64,000 nt of DNA from Flaccisagitta enflata (lineage: Eukaryota; Chaetognatha; Sagittoidea; Aphragmophora). Location of the stretch: NCBI GenBank assembly GCA_965153355.1, contig OZ231126.1:5270001-5334000 (forward strand), given 5' to 3'. The translations under genes were made by a program, and so were the position numbers. The notes below the pieces were generated by a model that searched no databases, was not told the origin of the DNA, and worked only from the letters and a program-made list of their open reading frames with translations. Position 1 is the first letter of the stretch. The number at the start of each line of letters is the position of its first letter. Shown here piece after piece: positions 15,880 through 28,143 of the stretch.

Positions 15880-16135
15880 AAGCTTAAGAAAAGTGGTCAA
15901 GCCAGAACTGCGTTGGAGACAATACATTCTAAGAGGCTCATATCAAGCCCGACTAAGTCCCCTTCTACTGTATGTTGCTGTTGGATATGTTGGATTTGGA
16001 TCCCAGTGACACTGATCTGGGAATTTGAGGTCGAGATCATAATCATCGGGACCAACATCTGTATCCCCATGGCTGAGATCTGGAATTTTTTAGGCCAGGA
16101 TCTGGGTTTTTGAACTCAGGCCTAAGTTTCCAAAG
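15880..16135. other. Short spacer, no gene seen
   Basis: TCTGGGAATTTGAGGTCG-type sequence related to the CTCAGGCC minisatellite family; no gene. Confidence 0.35.
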
Positions 16136-16139
16136 CTGT

Positions 16140-16560
16140 AAGTAATTTTCAAGTTATAGTTTGCTGGAGTGGGAATTACCATTTTTGGCCACATCGAGTT
16201 ATTCCTCGATGTGGTCTATAACATAGCCTTGATCGGGTAGTAAGCCGTTGTCGTTGTTGTTCATGTCAACCTTTAAAAACTTGAGAACTACAACTCAGAT
16301 CATCTGAGTCAGATGTTGATGAAACTTGGTCAGTGTGAAAAACAAGGCATATGCGGCTGATCAACGCGTGGGTAGGCAAGTTATAGTTTTGGAGTGGGAA
16401 GATCATTTGGGCACAGCAGTTATTCCAAAAACCCTATAACATAGCCTTGCGGGTAGAAGCCGGACGGTTGACATGACAACCGAAAAACGAGAACGACAAC
16501 AGATAACTGAGGATGTTGATGAAACTTGGTCAGTGTGAAAAAAAATCATATCTTCCGTTC
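16140..16560. repeat. Two degenerate tandem copies of a ~210-bp unit
   Basis: Both copies carry AGTTATAGTTT, TATAACATAGCCTTG and end GATGAAACTTGGTCAGTGTG. The second copy shows several small deletions. Confidence 0.7.
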
Positions 16561-16596
16561 TGATCAACTTTTGAGGTAATTCTTTTTGCTATGTGT

Positions 16597-16808
16597 CTAC
16601 CGACCAACAACGCATGTTTAGACACTTGAGTGCAGATCTCACTTCGATACTGCTATGTGCGTCGGTTGGTCCGTCCATCACACTTTACTTTTTTTGGGAC
16701 TTTTGCGGTTTTTTGCCTCATGGCTTCTGCCCAAATGATAAAGTGGCCTCAAATATGGCCCCTGCCCATCCGCACGCGACTAGGGTAACCGTGTATCCGG
16801 CCTTGTTC
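16597..16808 (+). mobile_element. Decayed HINE-like element
   Basis: The 3' end CGCACGCGACTAGGGTAACC followed by GTGTATCCGGCCTTGTT matches the family; the 5' end is poorly preserved. Confidence 0.4.
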
Positions 16809-16809
16809 A

Positions 16810-18600
16810 ATATCAAATCTATAAGTCCGACTTTTGAGCTTTAGTTCCGAGGCACATTGTACTAAGTGTGCCCCTGTTTCTGCCACCCTACCCAGTAGTA
16901 GGGTATGTGACATAGCGAATGTCATCAAACCATTGATACTTCTATACCCTAACAATGCAATGCTTTTATGATCGTAAGTCGGGTTCTTCCATCAAAATGA
17001 GTTAATTGGGTGTGCCAAAATGCAAAAAATTATTCTATAGAGATATAACACTAGGACAATATGGGCTTCTAATTTAAAAGCCCTCATCGTTTTTTTTTCA
17101 GATTTCGCCTATCTTCTGTTTTCATTTCAAAACCCCTGTTTTGCCCCTAATTTGCATATCGTGGTAATCATGTAATTGACTAGTTCATTTGCTGTGTTTG
17201 TTCATGAGTTTGATTCATTTCTTATGGCACCATGAGGTGTAAAACTGAACAGTAGCCCTTTTAGATCTATCTCCTCGAAAGTTCTTAACTGTAGAATGGT
17301 ATTTCTCTAAGTAAATTAACCGTGTTTTGGCAAAGAAGAGTACTGACATATCATTTGATTTGGATCGCAGGAAAAAACGGTACCCGATCGAATTTAAAAA
17401 AAAAGAAAACGGTGACCGTCTTGAAATCAAAATCCCCATCTTGAGTTAGTCCTACGATATTGAAATCGGACATCACCCCTATTTGGCACCCCTGAATGAG
17501 TTAGTGACACTTGCCTTGACATTTGATCTGTCTTTGCTACTAACGCGGGCATTTCTTGCAATAGCAGACTTGCATCAACGGAGTGATCTTTGAGCACTCT
17601 AAAAATCAATGTGGGAAGAAAATATTAGAAAATTTAAATACCAAAATTTACGAAGAGTAGGGTCCGCGACAACGTAGTCAAATGGCGTTGTCAGTATCAA
17701 AGTCTGATCTGATGCTGGTATGAGTTTCCTTCCATACATAAGATACGCATTATTCAATCATATGTCCGAATGGAACATCCAAAATCATGAACTATTGCGT
17801 CCCCCAATATTCGTACACCCAAACCGTGACTCTGTGCATGTGGATGTATACATCCGAACCCGCCGAGTCAGTGTAAAGGGGCCGCTGTTGAATATGGCCA
17901 TTCTCGTATTCTTGTTCGGTCTGAACGCAAATAGTGAAGTATGCCAGTATCTTACCTTTTCCCCCTTTCCCTTTCTTGCAACGTAAAACGTTACACATTT
18001 CTTTGGGAGTTCCGTCCTTCGCCTTTGGGGGGTTGCATGCTGAAATCTCTGAACGCGGACGCAAAGTAATCAACCGTTGACAAACATTGCCCACTTCGAC
18101 TGTACTTGTATCATTATCGTGACACTGGATTGGGCCATACCGAGACGCTTTTTATGAGGTCCTAGTTTGTTGGTCTTCTGTAGGGCCTAGGGCCTAGAGA
18201 GGAGCAATAGTACATCTTACCACTGGCAATGAGCGAAAAAGCGAAGATGCAGATCACGGTCTTCTTGAAGTCCATATTGAAGAAGCAGATGTAAAAAAAA
18301 AGCAAGGGAAAGGGAGGAAAAAAACTTCGGGGAAAAAAATGATAAAAAGTAGGTAACGACGAAGCTTACGCTACTAAGGCCTTGCATAAGGCGTTTTTTT
18401 CCGCGGTTTCAGTTCGGGTTCAGAATATCCCAAAACCTTTCCTCGGGTTTGTCGGGTTTACATCAGTTTTTTTAAGTAAATATACCAGTAATGGCGGCTG
18501 TCGCCGTGAGGAAAAAAGTTGTAAGCATTGGACAATTTTGACCAAGCGTTTATCTTTAGTCCATGCAGTTTTTTTTATTTGTTAGATGTATGTATTGATT
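16810..18600. other. Spacer, no gene seen
   Basis: About 1.8 kb without a recognisable gene, RNA or repeat. Short ORFs lack conserved motifs. Confidence 0.4.
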
Positions 18601-18609
18601 GCACTGTAA

Positions 18610-19000
18610 ATCAGATAAAAAAAGAACTGAGCCAAATGAGCTAGATGAGTTACAATACTCAAAATCACTAAATCAGATATCCAGCTATGCTCACTGAAAT
18701 GCTTGTTTTTGCATGCTCAATTAAAACATTTATTCATCCTTTTAAAAATCAGAAAAAAAACTGAGCAAAATGAGCTGAATGAGCTAGAATACTTAAAAAC
18801 ATCCTCACAGATGAGCAGCTCTGCTCACTGACATGCTTTCTTAGAGCTGCTTACTTGTATGAAATATTTATTTCTTGTTGCATTTAAAATCAGAAGAAAA
18901 GACTGAACTAAATGAGCTTAAATGCTCAAAAACACCTTCACAGTTGAGCAGCTATGCTCATAAATATGTTTTCTTGTATTTTCATGCTAAAACAAACTTA
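18610..19000. repeat. Three tandem copies of a ~125-bp repeat
   Basis: Units start near 18620, 18755 and 18890, each with ACTGAGC-AAATGAGCT, a CTCACAGATGAGCAGC-type segment and GCTCACTGACATGC. Confidence 0.75.
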
Positions 19001-19299
19001 AATACACTCCTTTATTGCTCTTACTCAAAGTAAAAAAAAATTGAAAAACAATTCAATTTGAATTTTTCATAAATAAATCTTTAAAAATTTATAATGCGAA
19101 AAATATTTGCTATAGAGCATTTTGCTTGGCTTCAAATGAAAGAGAATTATCAAATTTACTTACCTTATCAATTTTGTCCAAGGGTGCAATCGCTCGATGG
19201 AGATTCTCGACTTCCTTATAAGAAAATGAAAACCCTGTTTCTCTTGAACATGTCAAAAAGTCGAAGACTGACTTTGACTTTTTTACCGATTAAAAAAAA

Positions 19300-19678
19300 G
19301 ATAGAAAAAAGAAACTAGAAAAAAAAAGAGAGAAAGAAAAAAAGAGAGAAAAAAATAAAAAAAAAAAAAAAACACACACACAAACACGGACATAGTGAGA
19401 AAGAAAATTTTGAAAATGTGAGCAAAAAGGAAAATAAATGAATGGGAAAACCAAATTTAAGAAAAAAAAAAAAAAACAAAGAAATGAATGCAAGTAGGGA
19501 GAAAGAGAGAGAGAGAAACTGACTATCTCTCCTATGAGAAAAAGAAAGAGAGAGAGAGAAAGAGAGAAAGAGAGAAAGAGAGAAAGAGAGAAAGAGAGAA
19601 AGAGAGAAAGAGAGAAAGAGAAAGAAAGAGAGAAAGAAAGAGAGAAAGGAAGAGAGAAAGAGAGAAAGAGAGAGAGAG

Positions 19679-19737
<59 letters not shown>

Positions 19738-19757
19738 GAGAAAGAAAGAGAGAAATA

Positions 19758-19813
<56 letters not shown>

Positions 19814-20640
19814 GAAAAAGAAAGAAAGAAAGAAAAAGAAAGAAAGAAAGAAAGAGAAAGAAAGAGAAAGAAAAAGAGAGCAAGAGAGAAAGAAAGAGAG
19901 AAAAAGAAAGAAAGAGAGAAAGAAAGAAAGAAAAAGAAAAAGAGAAAAAGAAAGAAAGAGAAAAAGAAAGAAAGAGAAAGAAAGAAAGAAAAGAAAAAGA
20001 AAAGAGAAAAGAAAGAAAGAGAAAAAGAAAAGAAGAGAAAAAGAAAGAAAGAGAAAAAGAAAGAAAAAGAGAAAAAGAAAGAAAGAGAAAAAGAAAAAGA
20101 AAGAGAAAAAAAAAGAAAGAGAGAAAAAGAAAGAGAAAAAGAAAGAAAAGAGAAAAAGAAAGAAAGAGAAAAAGAAAGAAAGAGAAAGAGAAAGAAAGAG
20201 AAAAAGAAAGAAAGAGAGAAAGAAAGAGAGAGAGAAAGAAGGAGAGAGAGAAAGAGAGAGAGAGAAAGAAAGAAGGAGGTAGAGAAAGAAGGAGAGAGGA
20301 GAAAGAAAGAGGGAAGAAAGAGAGAGAGAAAGAAAGAGAGAGAGAAAGAAAGAGAGAGAGAAAGAAAGAAAGAGAGAAAGAAAGAAAGAGAGAAAGAAAG
20401 TTAGATAGAGAAAGAAGAGCAGAGAAAGAAAGAAAGAGAGAGGGTACAGAAAGAACGAAAGAGAGAAAGAAAGAGAGAAAGAAAGAAAGAGAGAAAGAGT
20501 AAGAGAAAGAAAGAAAGACAGGGTAAAGAAAGAGAGAAAGAAAGAAAGAGAAGAGAAAGAATAAAGAGAGAAGAAAGAAAGAGAGAAAGAAAGAAAGAGA
20601 GAGAAAGAAAGATATAAAAGAAAGATAAGAGAAAGAGACA
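19300..20640. repeat. 1.3-kb polypurine tract (GAAA/GA)n
   Basis: Almost uninterrupted purines on the + strand with GAAA, GAGA and GAAAAA units. The long Lys/Glu/Arg and Phe/Leu/Ser reading frames on both strands are artefacts. Confidence 0.95.
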
Positions 20641-20699
20641 GACAGACTAACACACACACACACATAGACTGACTGGAGGATTGAGGCTGGTCTGATTGA

Positions 20700-20935
20700 G
20701 GCTGGTCTGACGAGGGCTGGCCCGATCGAGTGGCCGGTCCGACGAGTGGCCGGGTCCACCGAAAGGCCGTCCGAACGCGGCCGGGTCCGACGAGGGCGGC
20801 CCGACCGGAGCGCTGTCCGACCGGAAGTGGCCGGGTCTCACCGAAGCGGCCGGTCCACGAGCGGGCCGTCCATCGAGTGGCCGGGTCCGACGAAAAGGGT
20901 CCATCGAGTGGCCGGTCCGAACGAGTAGCCGGGTT
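20700..20935. repeat. GC-rich degenerate tandem repeat (GAGTGGCCGGGTCC)n
   Basis: About 15 units of GTGGCCGGTCCGACGA-type sequence directly after the polypurine tract. Confidence 0.7.
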
Positions 20936-20982
20936 TATTTTCACTTTAGTAACCATGATGTGGCCCTTAGTTTTTCAGTTTT

Positions 20983-21158
20983 TAGTCGCCTGCACGCGAC
21001 TCTACACCCAGCTTTGTCCGTCGGTTGGTCACGTTTTACTTTTTTTTATGATTTTATTCCTTTGGCCCTACTGCTATTGCCTAGATGGTCTAGTGACCTC
21101 AAATATGGCCCCTGCCCACCCACACGCGACTTCGGTAGCCGTGTATCCGGCCTTGTTT
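20983..21158 (+). mobile_element. HINE/DINE-1-like element, AGTCGC subfamily
   Basis: 5' AGTCGCCTGCACGCGACT hairpin, short GTCGGTTGGTC core, distal CACGCGACT complement, terminal GTGTATCCGGCC hairpin, end CTTGTT. Confidence 0.6.
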
Positions 21159-21234
21159 AATCCCGAACTCGCTACTTTATAAGAGGCTTTGTCCGTCCAT
21201 CCCTCCAAACAAGACCAAAACGCTCGAGTAGAAA

Positions 21235-22830
21235 AGTGTGTCAGGTCGCCCAAGGGCAATATGTGGACAGCGATACCTGTTGCCTTGCTTTGTATGATTG
21301 TGAATTTGAGTGAGAGGAGGCAGGGTAGCGGCTCCGAAGGGAACTAAGTCCTGTAGAACACGGGGACTTTCTTTCGTCCGTCCATCCATCTTGTTTTAGG
21401 TCTGAGAGGACACATTTGAGACTTGAGAGAAGATTTGAGGTCCGAGGGCTGAATTGATAGTTGAACAGGTCGCTCAAGGGCAATATGTGGTCAGTGATAC
21501 CTGTTGCCCTGCTTTGAGTAATTGTGAATTGGAGGGGTAGCAGGGCAGCGGCCCCAAAGGGGACAAAGTCCTGTAGAACACAAGGGGACTTTCGTTTGTC
21601 CTGCCTGGAGAAATGAATGAGATGCTATAGAGGGCTGACTGAAGGCCTTCTCAGAGCCTAAACTGAGGTCTAAGAGGGCTATTGGTTTATAATGCCAACC
21701 GGTTGAGAGACTAACTGGAGCTTGAGAGAGCTGGAATATGGAAAGGTTGAGATGAATTGAAGCCTGGAGAGAATAAATGAGCTATTAGTTGACCTGAGGC
21801 CTGAGAGGCCAGGCTTTGGAGGCCTGAGAATTTAAATTTGAAGCCAGAGTGCCTAATTTAAGACCTGAGAGGCCAGGTTTGAGGCCTGCTTGGATTGAGG
21901 CCTGAGAGATTTGCGGCCTAGGAGCGGATTCGAGGCCTGACAGGCTGGGACTGAGGCCTGACAGGCCGGGTTTGAGGCCTGACAGGCCGGATTTGAGGCC
22001 TGACAGCCCGGGTTTGAGGCCTGAGAGGCTGGATTTGAGGCCTGAGAGGCCAGATTTGAGGTCTGAAGGGCCTGATGGGGGGGGGAGACAAACAAACGGA
22101 TGAACAAACAAGTCATCCAAGGATTGCACATGGTCAGCGGTACCCGATGCCCTGCTTGGAGTGATAGCTGAAGAAGTGGTGTGAAAGCAGGGCAGCGGCC
22201 CCAGAGGGCCAATGTCCTGTAGGACACAGGGGTGAACCATTACGTACGCCTGTCCTGACAAGGCTGATTTAGAGACTTTCAGAGCTAATTTTGGGCCCCT
22301 CAGAGACTGATTTTGGCTTGAGAGGGCTGACTTGGGGCCTGAGAGGCTGATTTCTTTTGATAGGGCTAATTTGGGGCCTCAGGCCTTGGGGGACGGACAG
22401 ACAGACAGACAGACGATTTAATGGTTCACTCCTGTAAGCAGGACATCGCCCTTTGCCATGCTCAACAAAAGTCCCCCTGTGTTCTACAGGACTCCGTCCT
22501 CTTCGGGGACACTGCCCAAAAGCAAGATTTGAAGCTTGAAAGGACTGATTTCGGGCCTGGGGCTGAGAAGACAGATTTTAGGTTTGAATGGCAGATTTTA
22601 GCCCTGAGAGGTTGGATTTCAGGTCAGAAGGGGCAGATTTCCAGCCAGAACAGAGAGGGCCGATATTAGGTCTAGGAGGGCATATTTTAGGCCTGAGGGG
22701 GCAGATATCATACCTGAGAAGGCAGATTTCAGGTCTGAGAGGCCTGGTGGGGGGGGACAAATGAAGGGACAGACAAACGAATGAAAGTCTCCCTGTGTTC
22801 TACCGCACCATGTCTCATTCGGGGCTGCTG
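21235..22830. repeat. Composite minisatellite: ~145-bp modules plus (GAGGCCTGA)n
   Basis: The 145-bp module (GGGCAGCGGCCCC, GTCCTGTAGAACACA) occurs at about 21235-21385, 21465-21605 and 22105-22250, with partial copies at 22421-22515 and 22785-22830. Between them is an 18-20-bp minisatellite of the type TTTGAGGCCTGAGAGGC. The same components appear in opposite orientation at 37540-38600. Confidence 0.8.
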
Positions 22831-22852
22831 CCCAAAAAGGCGATTGTATTTT

Positions 22853-23172
22853 TAAGTGCGTCCTCGCACTTCTATAAGAGGTCATGTCCGTCGGTCGGTC
22901 GGTCGGTTGGTCGGTCGGTCGGTTGGTCGGTCACGCAAACGTTTGAAATGCGCAAAACGGCTGATTCTGACGTATTTCTTCATTCCTATCACCATCATTC
23001 ATTCATTCATTCATTCATTCATTCATTCATTCATTCATCAAAAACGTTCATTCACAAAATCTTAATCAAGCGAGGCGCACTTATTGGCCTTCACTTGGCC
23101 TTGTTTGAAGTGTGTAGGGGGGGAGGGTTTCACGCCCCTACCTAGGACATTGTAACTCCGGGTTACTTGTTT
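22853..23172 (+). mobile_element. HINE-like element, GTGCG subfamily
   Basis: It starts AAGTGCGTCCTCGCACTT (hairpin), followed by a long GTCGGTCGGTCGGTTGGTC core and a (CATT)n run at 22995-23035. The 3' end has diverged. Confidence 0.45.
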
Positions 23173-23303
23173 AACTTCACACAATTGTTTTGAGTTGAAT
23201 TGTTAAAAGCTGAAAGCTTAGCCAGTCAGTAAATCGATTGGTACATCGGTTTATCCCCCCCATTTTGTACAGCCTTGACGCTCTGCCACCATATATACAT
23301 ATA

Positions 23304-23613
23304 CAGGCCTGTATATTCTTGAGTTTGGGGAAAAAAAATCAAAGGGTCTGGAGATGGGAAAGGAAAACAAAGGGGGAAAAAAGAGAAAAAAAGGAAATTT
23401 GGGGAAAATATAACTTTTTACAGTACCAAATCATAAAACTTAATTAGTAAAACACAATTTAACACTATTTAAACCTTAACTACATAGTTTTATTGCTATA
23501 TGGGGAAGAAAATCATGGATATAAAAATGCGACGCGACACATCGCGGGGAAGAAAATCAAAGGCAGGGGGGGGGGGGAAAAAATCAAAAGTGACTCAAGA
23601 ATATACACCCCTG
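23304..23613. mobile_element. hAT-like MITE with 8-bp target duplication
   Basis: The ends CAGGCCTGTATATTCTTGAG and CTCAAGAATATACACCCCTG are complementary. TACATATA flanks both sides (23296-23303, 23614-23621). The inside is purine-rich, with no ORF. A related sequence lies at 28144-28401. Confidence 0.85.
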
Positions 23614-23621
23614 TACATATA

Positions 23622-24010
23622 TTCAGTCCACCTCGTTCAATGTTGTTAGTTGATAGTTACAGGGTATTCCATTACATCTTCGGTCTTTGGTCTTTTCTTA
23701 TTATATGACTACCACTCTCTCGTTGTGGACATCCTAGCCTTGGTTGAATAAACATTGTGCTAACCATTTTTTTCCTGTTTCGCTAATCGTCTCTCGACGC
23801 TAAAACTGCCTCAATTGCCACTTTCTCGTTTCTTTCTTTTTTTTTTTTTTTCATTTGGTCGATTTCTGCGTTCCCATCTTTGGCCTCCTTTCACTCATTT
23901 CTCCTTTGTCCTATTCATGTTGGAACCTTTCTGTCCATTCATGGTATCGTTAATTTTTTTGGTTTTCTTTGTCGTCTTTCATCTCTCCCGTCTTTTGACA
24001 GCCGTATAGT
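23622..24010. other. Spacer, no gene seen
   Basis: No repeat or reading frame of note. Confidence 0.4.
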
Positions 24011-24017
24011 CTCCTCC

Positions 24018-24118
24018 TCTTCATCATCATCTTTTTCATCATCCTCTTCATCATCATCTTTTTCATCATCCTCTTCATCATCCTCTTCATCATCCTCTCC
24101 ATCATCCTCTCTAGAACT
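24018..24118. repeat. (TCATCATCT)n microsatellite
   Basis: TCATCATC/TCTTCATCATCC repeats; the Ser and Asp/Glu reading frames are artefacts. Confidence 0.9.
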
Positions 24119-24389
24119 CCTTCTGCTCCTCCTCCTTTTGCTCATATCTTTTTCCATAGAATTAAAGAAGACTCTTCCTGTTTTCCTCCAAATGTAGTGT
24201 GTATAAAGAAGGATTTAAGGATTTAAGCAAATGAGCGAGCGCTAAAGAAATGAGCAGGAATGAGAGAAATATCGCATAATCGGGCAAAAAAGAGAAAAAT
24301 GAGGAAGAGAGGAAGGAAATGATAAGGAGCAGACTCAAAGGAAGGAACGGAGGAAGAAAATTGTCTTCAGAGATAGAAAAGATACACAA

Positions 24390-24545
24390 GGGGTTACAAT
24401 GTTGTCGCGGACGGCAAGGCTGGGGAATACACCCCCCCTCCACGCACACCCAATACAGATTTGCGCTTTCGAGGAGCATGATGGACTGGACGGGCCAACA
24501 GACGGACAAAGCCTCCTATAGAGTAGCGAATCCGCGATATAAAAT
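24390..24545 (-). mobile_element. Decayed HINE-like element
   Basis: Contains TTGTCGCGGACGGCAAGGCT and ACGGACAAAGCCTCCTATAG, both diagnostic of the family in reverse orientation. Confidence 0.45.
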
Positions 24546-26290
24546 GGAAAACTATTAGAGCAAGAGTCAAAACGCAACAGAAACTTTCATTCCGTAAACC
24601 TCTATCATTTGCATTGATGCCATTTTTACGTGTGTTTTTTTGTATTGACATTCGTTCCTTATTCTGACCTATTTCCTCCAGCGGCTTCTTCTGTCCATTT
24701 TGATGTCAAATATCGTAACTTCTGTATTTCCCCGGACGATGAATGATGGTTGAGGGGGAAAAGTAATTTATTCACTCTATAGACGCACATTTTTTTTTTG
24801 TGGGGGGGGGAGAGCATCAGAGTAAAGGATAGCATTAGGCAACTTCTGACTCTGTCAACGAAGCAAGGCCCGTTACGTAGTCGAATATTTCGTGTGAAGC
24901 ATGGGCCGGGGCACTAAGAACGGATACATCGGCAGACATGGGATCCATTCTGAATCGCCGAGCCTGCCAAAAATGCATTTTCGGGCTCCTGTAACACTTT
25001 CCTTTTCCACTCTTGCTTTACTGTGGGTGTGTATAAAAGGCCTTGCAAATTACTATGTAAAATGAAGGTGTACAATTTTTTTTGAAATTCAAAAATGAGG
25101 GTCAAAGGTCATCAAAGTCAAATTTTCAGCAAAAGATCGATTTTGATTGTGGTTTTAGAATCTTCCAGAACAGATCACGATTGTCAGGTGTGCGGGGATA
25201 ATGCTAAAAAGGCCATGTTAGATCAGTTATTTGAGCAAGTTTACTTTTCCTATGGTTAGGGACGAAAGGACCTAGCTGCCTATTACACTGATCGACATAA
25301 TGAACGTCAGAATAGTTACAGCCTTGCATGAATATACCAAAAAAAGGGTTTTTACCAAATATTGTCGCCTGAGGATACAATCTCCATTTCAAAAAGAGAA
25401 AGACTTGGTGCGCAGTTAAAATTCCATGGATATTCAATTGTGAATGGATGCGACTACAGAGTTTTGACATAACAAAAAAAAACGAAAGGGTGAATGCTTT
25501 CGTTTTCATTTCTCTCTCTTTTTCAAGTTTTTCTCAAGGGAAAAAAAACTGAAAATTCTGCATCATCGCGGCGCTCTTTTCTCTTTCTTTTTTTTTAGCG
25601 AAGAAGGCCTTTACTTAAAGGGTCCATTGATGAGTAAAAGCTCTATTCTCATTCATTCATCATGGAGAGTTAGAATTTCCTTTTCATCATGAAACTTCCC
25701 TCTCTTTCTCCCTCCTGAGTTACCTAAGAGTTTGTGTTCTCTTTCTCCTTTTCATGGTTTGTTTTGACGAGGCAAAAATCAAGGAGGAAATTGGTAGAAG
25801 AAGAAGAAGAAAAAGAAAAAGAAAAAGAAAAAGAAAAAGAAGAAGAAGAAGAAGAAAGTCTTTGTTGTAAAGTTAAACAGGGTGCAGACGAAACTATCAA
25901 ATTTTAAAATTCGATTTACCTCCTTGGAAATGACATCTTTCACGTTGTCTGTATGGTGTCAGAGGCACCAACAGTAATATGTCTCTTGAACTCACATTGA
26001 GGGTGTGGTGTGGAAGAAGAGGAAATGACTGAGTATCACACATCCTGGTCAGTCAGCGGTTGTTATTCGTTGTAATTGGTACCTCTGCGCACCTCCATCT
26101 ATTGTATAGAGTCGTGCTTCCCGTCTGTCCGCATAATTGTCATACTATGTCAAATAGCTATGATTTCAACTCTAATCAACTTTTACATAGCAGACTTGAT
26201 GCAAAAATGATTGATTTAGGTTTTAGAACGGTGTCTACTCAATTTCTGTATGTCCCACATGAGCGCGAAACTGACCTTATATTGTTTTGC
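24546..26290. other. Spacer, no gene seen
   Basis: About 1.7 kb with only a short (AAG)n run at 25795-25855. No ORF with a recognisable motif. Confidence 0.4.
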
Positions 26291-26304
26291 TTTCCTCTGC
26301 TTTG

Positions 26305-26655
26305 AGATCATGTGGCTTTGCCTTGCTGACATGTGGCTTTGCCTTGCTGACATGTGGCTTTGCCTTGCTGACATGTGGCTTTGCCTTGCTGACATGTGGC
26401 TTTGCCTTGCTGACATGTGGCTTTGCCTTGCTGACATGTGGCTTTGCCTTGCTGACATGTGGCTTTGCCTTGCTGACAAATGGTTTTGCTTTGCCGACAG
26501 GCGGCTTTGCTTTGCCGACAGGCGGCTTTGCTTTGCCAACAGGTGGCTTTGCTTTGCTGACAGGCGGCTTTGCTTTGCTGACAGGCGGCTTTGCTTTGCT
26601 GACATGCAGCTTTATTTTGCTGACAAATGGTTTTGCTTTGCTGACATGCGGCTTT
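26305..26655. repeat. 21-bp minisatellite, ~16 copies
   Basis: The unit TTGCTGACATGTGGCTTTGCC is repeated in register. Because 21 is a multiple of three, it yields 7-residue repeats in several frames on both strands. I see no evidence that it is translated. Confidence 0.95.
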
Positions 26656-26724
26656 GCTTTCAGTCTGATCGATCATCGATAAACTTTTTGTGAGACCCAC
26701 GTAAAAAGGGCAAATATGCGCATT

Positions 26725-26735
26725 CTCTCTTTCTC

Positions 26736-26766
<31 letters not shown>

Positions 26767-26812
26767 CTCTTTCTCTCTCTCTCTCTTTCTTTCTCTCTCT
26801 CTCTCTTTCCTA
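26725..26812. repeat. (CT)n tract
   Basis: CTCTTTCTCTC repeats. Confidence 0.9.
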
Positions 26813-27158
26813 TTTCAATTTTTGTTCTCCATCAGCGATAACGCAAAAGTGCGATTTTTGTGCGGATGCTCATTCATGGATTTGCCTCCGAGGAATTAGG
26901 CACCGTGTAACCTCATTACTACCGAGATCTTGTTACATTGAATCAACTTAATGACTTCAATATTTAAATCGGTCGTCGGTAGTTGGTGGGTGAAAGAGGG
27001 GGGGGGGGAAGGAATGATTAAATATATTTAAATACAATCACAGTCGGTGAACAGATTTTGCATTTTCGGTTTTGAAACGCAATGATTCTTTTTGTAAAGT
27101 GTAGATTAAGTTCATTAATATGTTCACAGCAGGTGCGGTTATGCATCTCCCTAATTTT

Positions 27159-27315
27159 TAGTTGCGGACACGCAACTCTATAAGAGGCTTTGTCCGTCTG
27201 TCCGTCCGTCCGTCGGTCGGTCCGTCGGTCCGTCGGTGAGTCGAAAAGTGTGAAAACGCGCATTTCCGCTCCTGCCCACCCGTCCGCAACTGGTGGCCGT
27301 GTATCCGGCCTTGTT
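27159..27315 (+). mobile_element. HINE/DINE-1-like element, AGTTGCG subfamily (best preserved)
   Basis: 5' TAGTTGCGGACACGCAACT (7-bp hairpin), CTCTATAAGAGGCTTTGTCC, a GTCCGTCGGTC microsatellite core, distal GTCCGCAACT (complement of the first 10 bases of the hairpin), then a GGCCG-TGTATC-CGGCC hairpin and CTTGTT. Subterminal inverted repeats, a GTCY core and a 3' hairpin are the hallmarks of Helentron-associated HINE/DINE-1 elements; that assignment is my inference. Confidence 0.6.
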
Positions 27316-27441
27316 TTACGTATACCGTACGCCTATACGCTTCGATGATTTTTGCATGTGTTACCCCGTTCAGTCAAAACTGATTTGGGTGAGCAAAGAG
27401 AGGATTATCCTACTGGCCCTATAGGTATTCGTTTGTAGCAT

Positions 27442-27795
27442 CCGGGGTGCCGATTCTGTAAAGCTGCCGCGTAGCATGAAAATTCCTCATAAGGCTGCCG
27501 CACTTTGTTTACCAATGACATCCCTCTGTTTTCTTTCAAAACTAGCCCTGTGAAGCTTAGTTGATAATAGTTTTACTTATTTACAATGATTAAAAGAGGT
27601 TTTACTTCACATTTAACAGGTTTTCATAAAAGTTACATCCCACTTAAGCCATAAGAATGTCTTCTGTTATTCATCTCTTCCTCTCTCTTATACTTATTTG
27701 CCTTTTTCGATATGTTTTCCCCACCATCTGCCGCAACTGCCGCACCTGGCGGCTGTCCTGCCGCGTAGCATTGCTACCCTAAATCGGCACCCCGG
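27442..27795. mobile_element. hAT-like MITE with 8-bp target duplication
   Basis: The terminal repeats CCGGGGTGCCGATT and AATCGGCACCCCGG are perfect. TGTAGCAT flanks both sides (27434-27441 and 27796-27803). The interior has GCCGC-rich subterminal repeats and no ORF. The 8-bp duplication fits hAT; the CCGG start is unusual for that group. Confidence 0.85.
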
Positions 27796-28143
27796 TGTAG
27801 CATGATACTATACTATATAATACAAACACTGAAATTATAACAGGATGATAATTGAGCAAGTCCAATCTGCCTTCGAACTGAACGGATGTAGGATTGCAGC
27901 TTGAAGGGAGAGATTTTGCAATCGAAGCGAGCCGTCGGCCGTCATCATCAGAGTTCTGTGGTGTCTGATCTAGTTGCAGACATTTAATAACAAGAGACAC
28001 GTGTGTACATTGAAATTCAGACGTGTTTTAATAGGTATCCAAGATCGCGAGAATTTCAGGATAAAAGGCACCTCGGGGGGACAGCCCCTCATTCACTTAT
28101 CCGTTTCTTTCACTGGTGCAATGCGTTTTTAGCTGGAAATTTC

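Noticed and set aside
19290-20960. Long Phe/Leu/Ser and Lys/Glu/Arg reading frames
   Set aside because: They are translations of the polypurine microsatellite on each strand; no start context or conserved sequence.
26216-26700. Four overlapping 7-residue-repeat ORFs
   Set aside because: A 21-bp minisatellite keeps several frames open by arithmetic; no evidence of coding.
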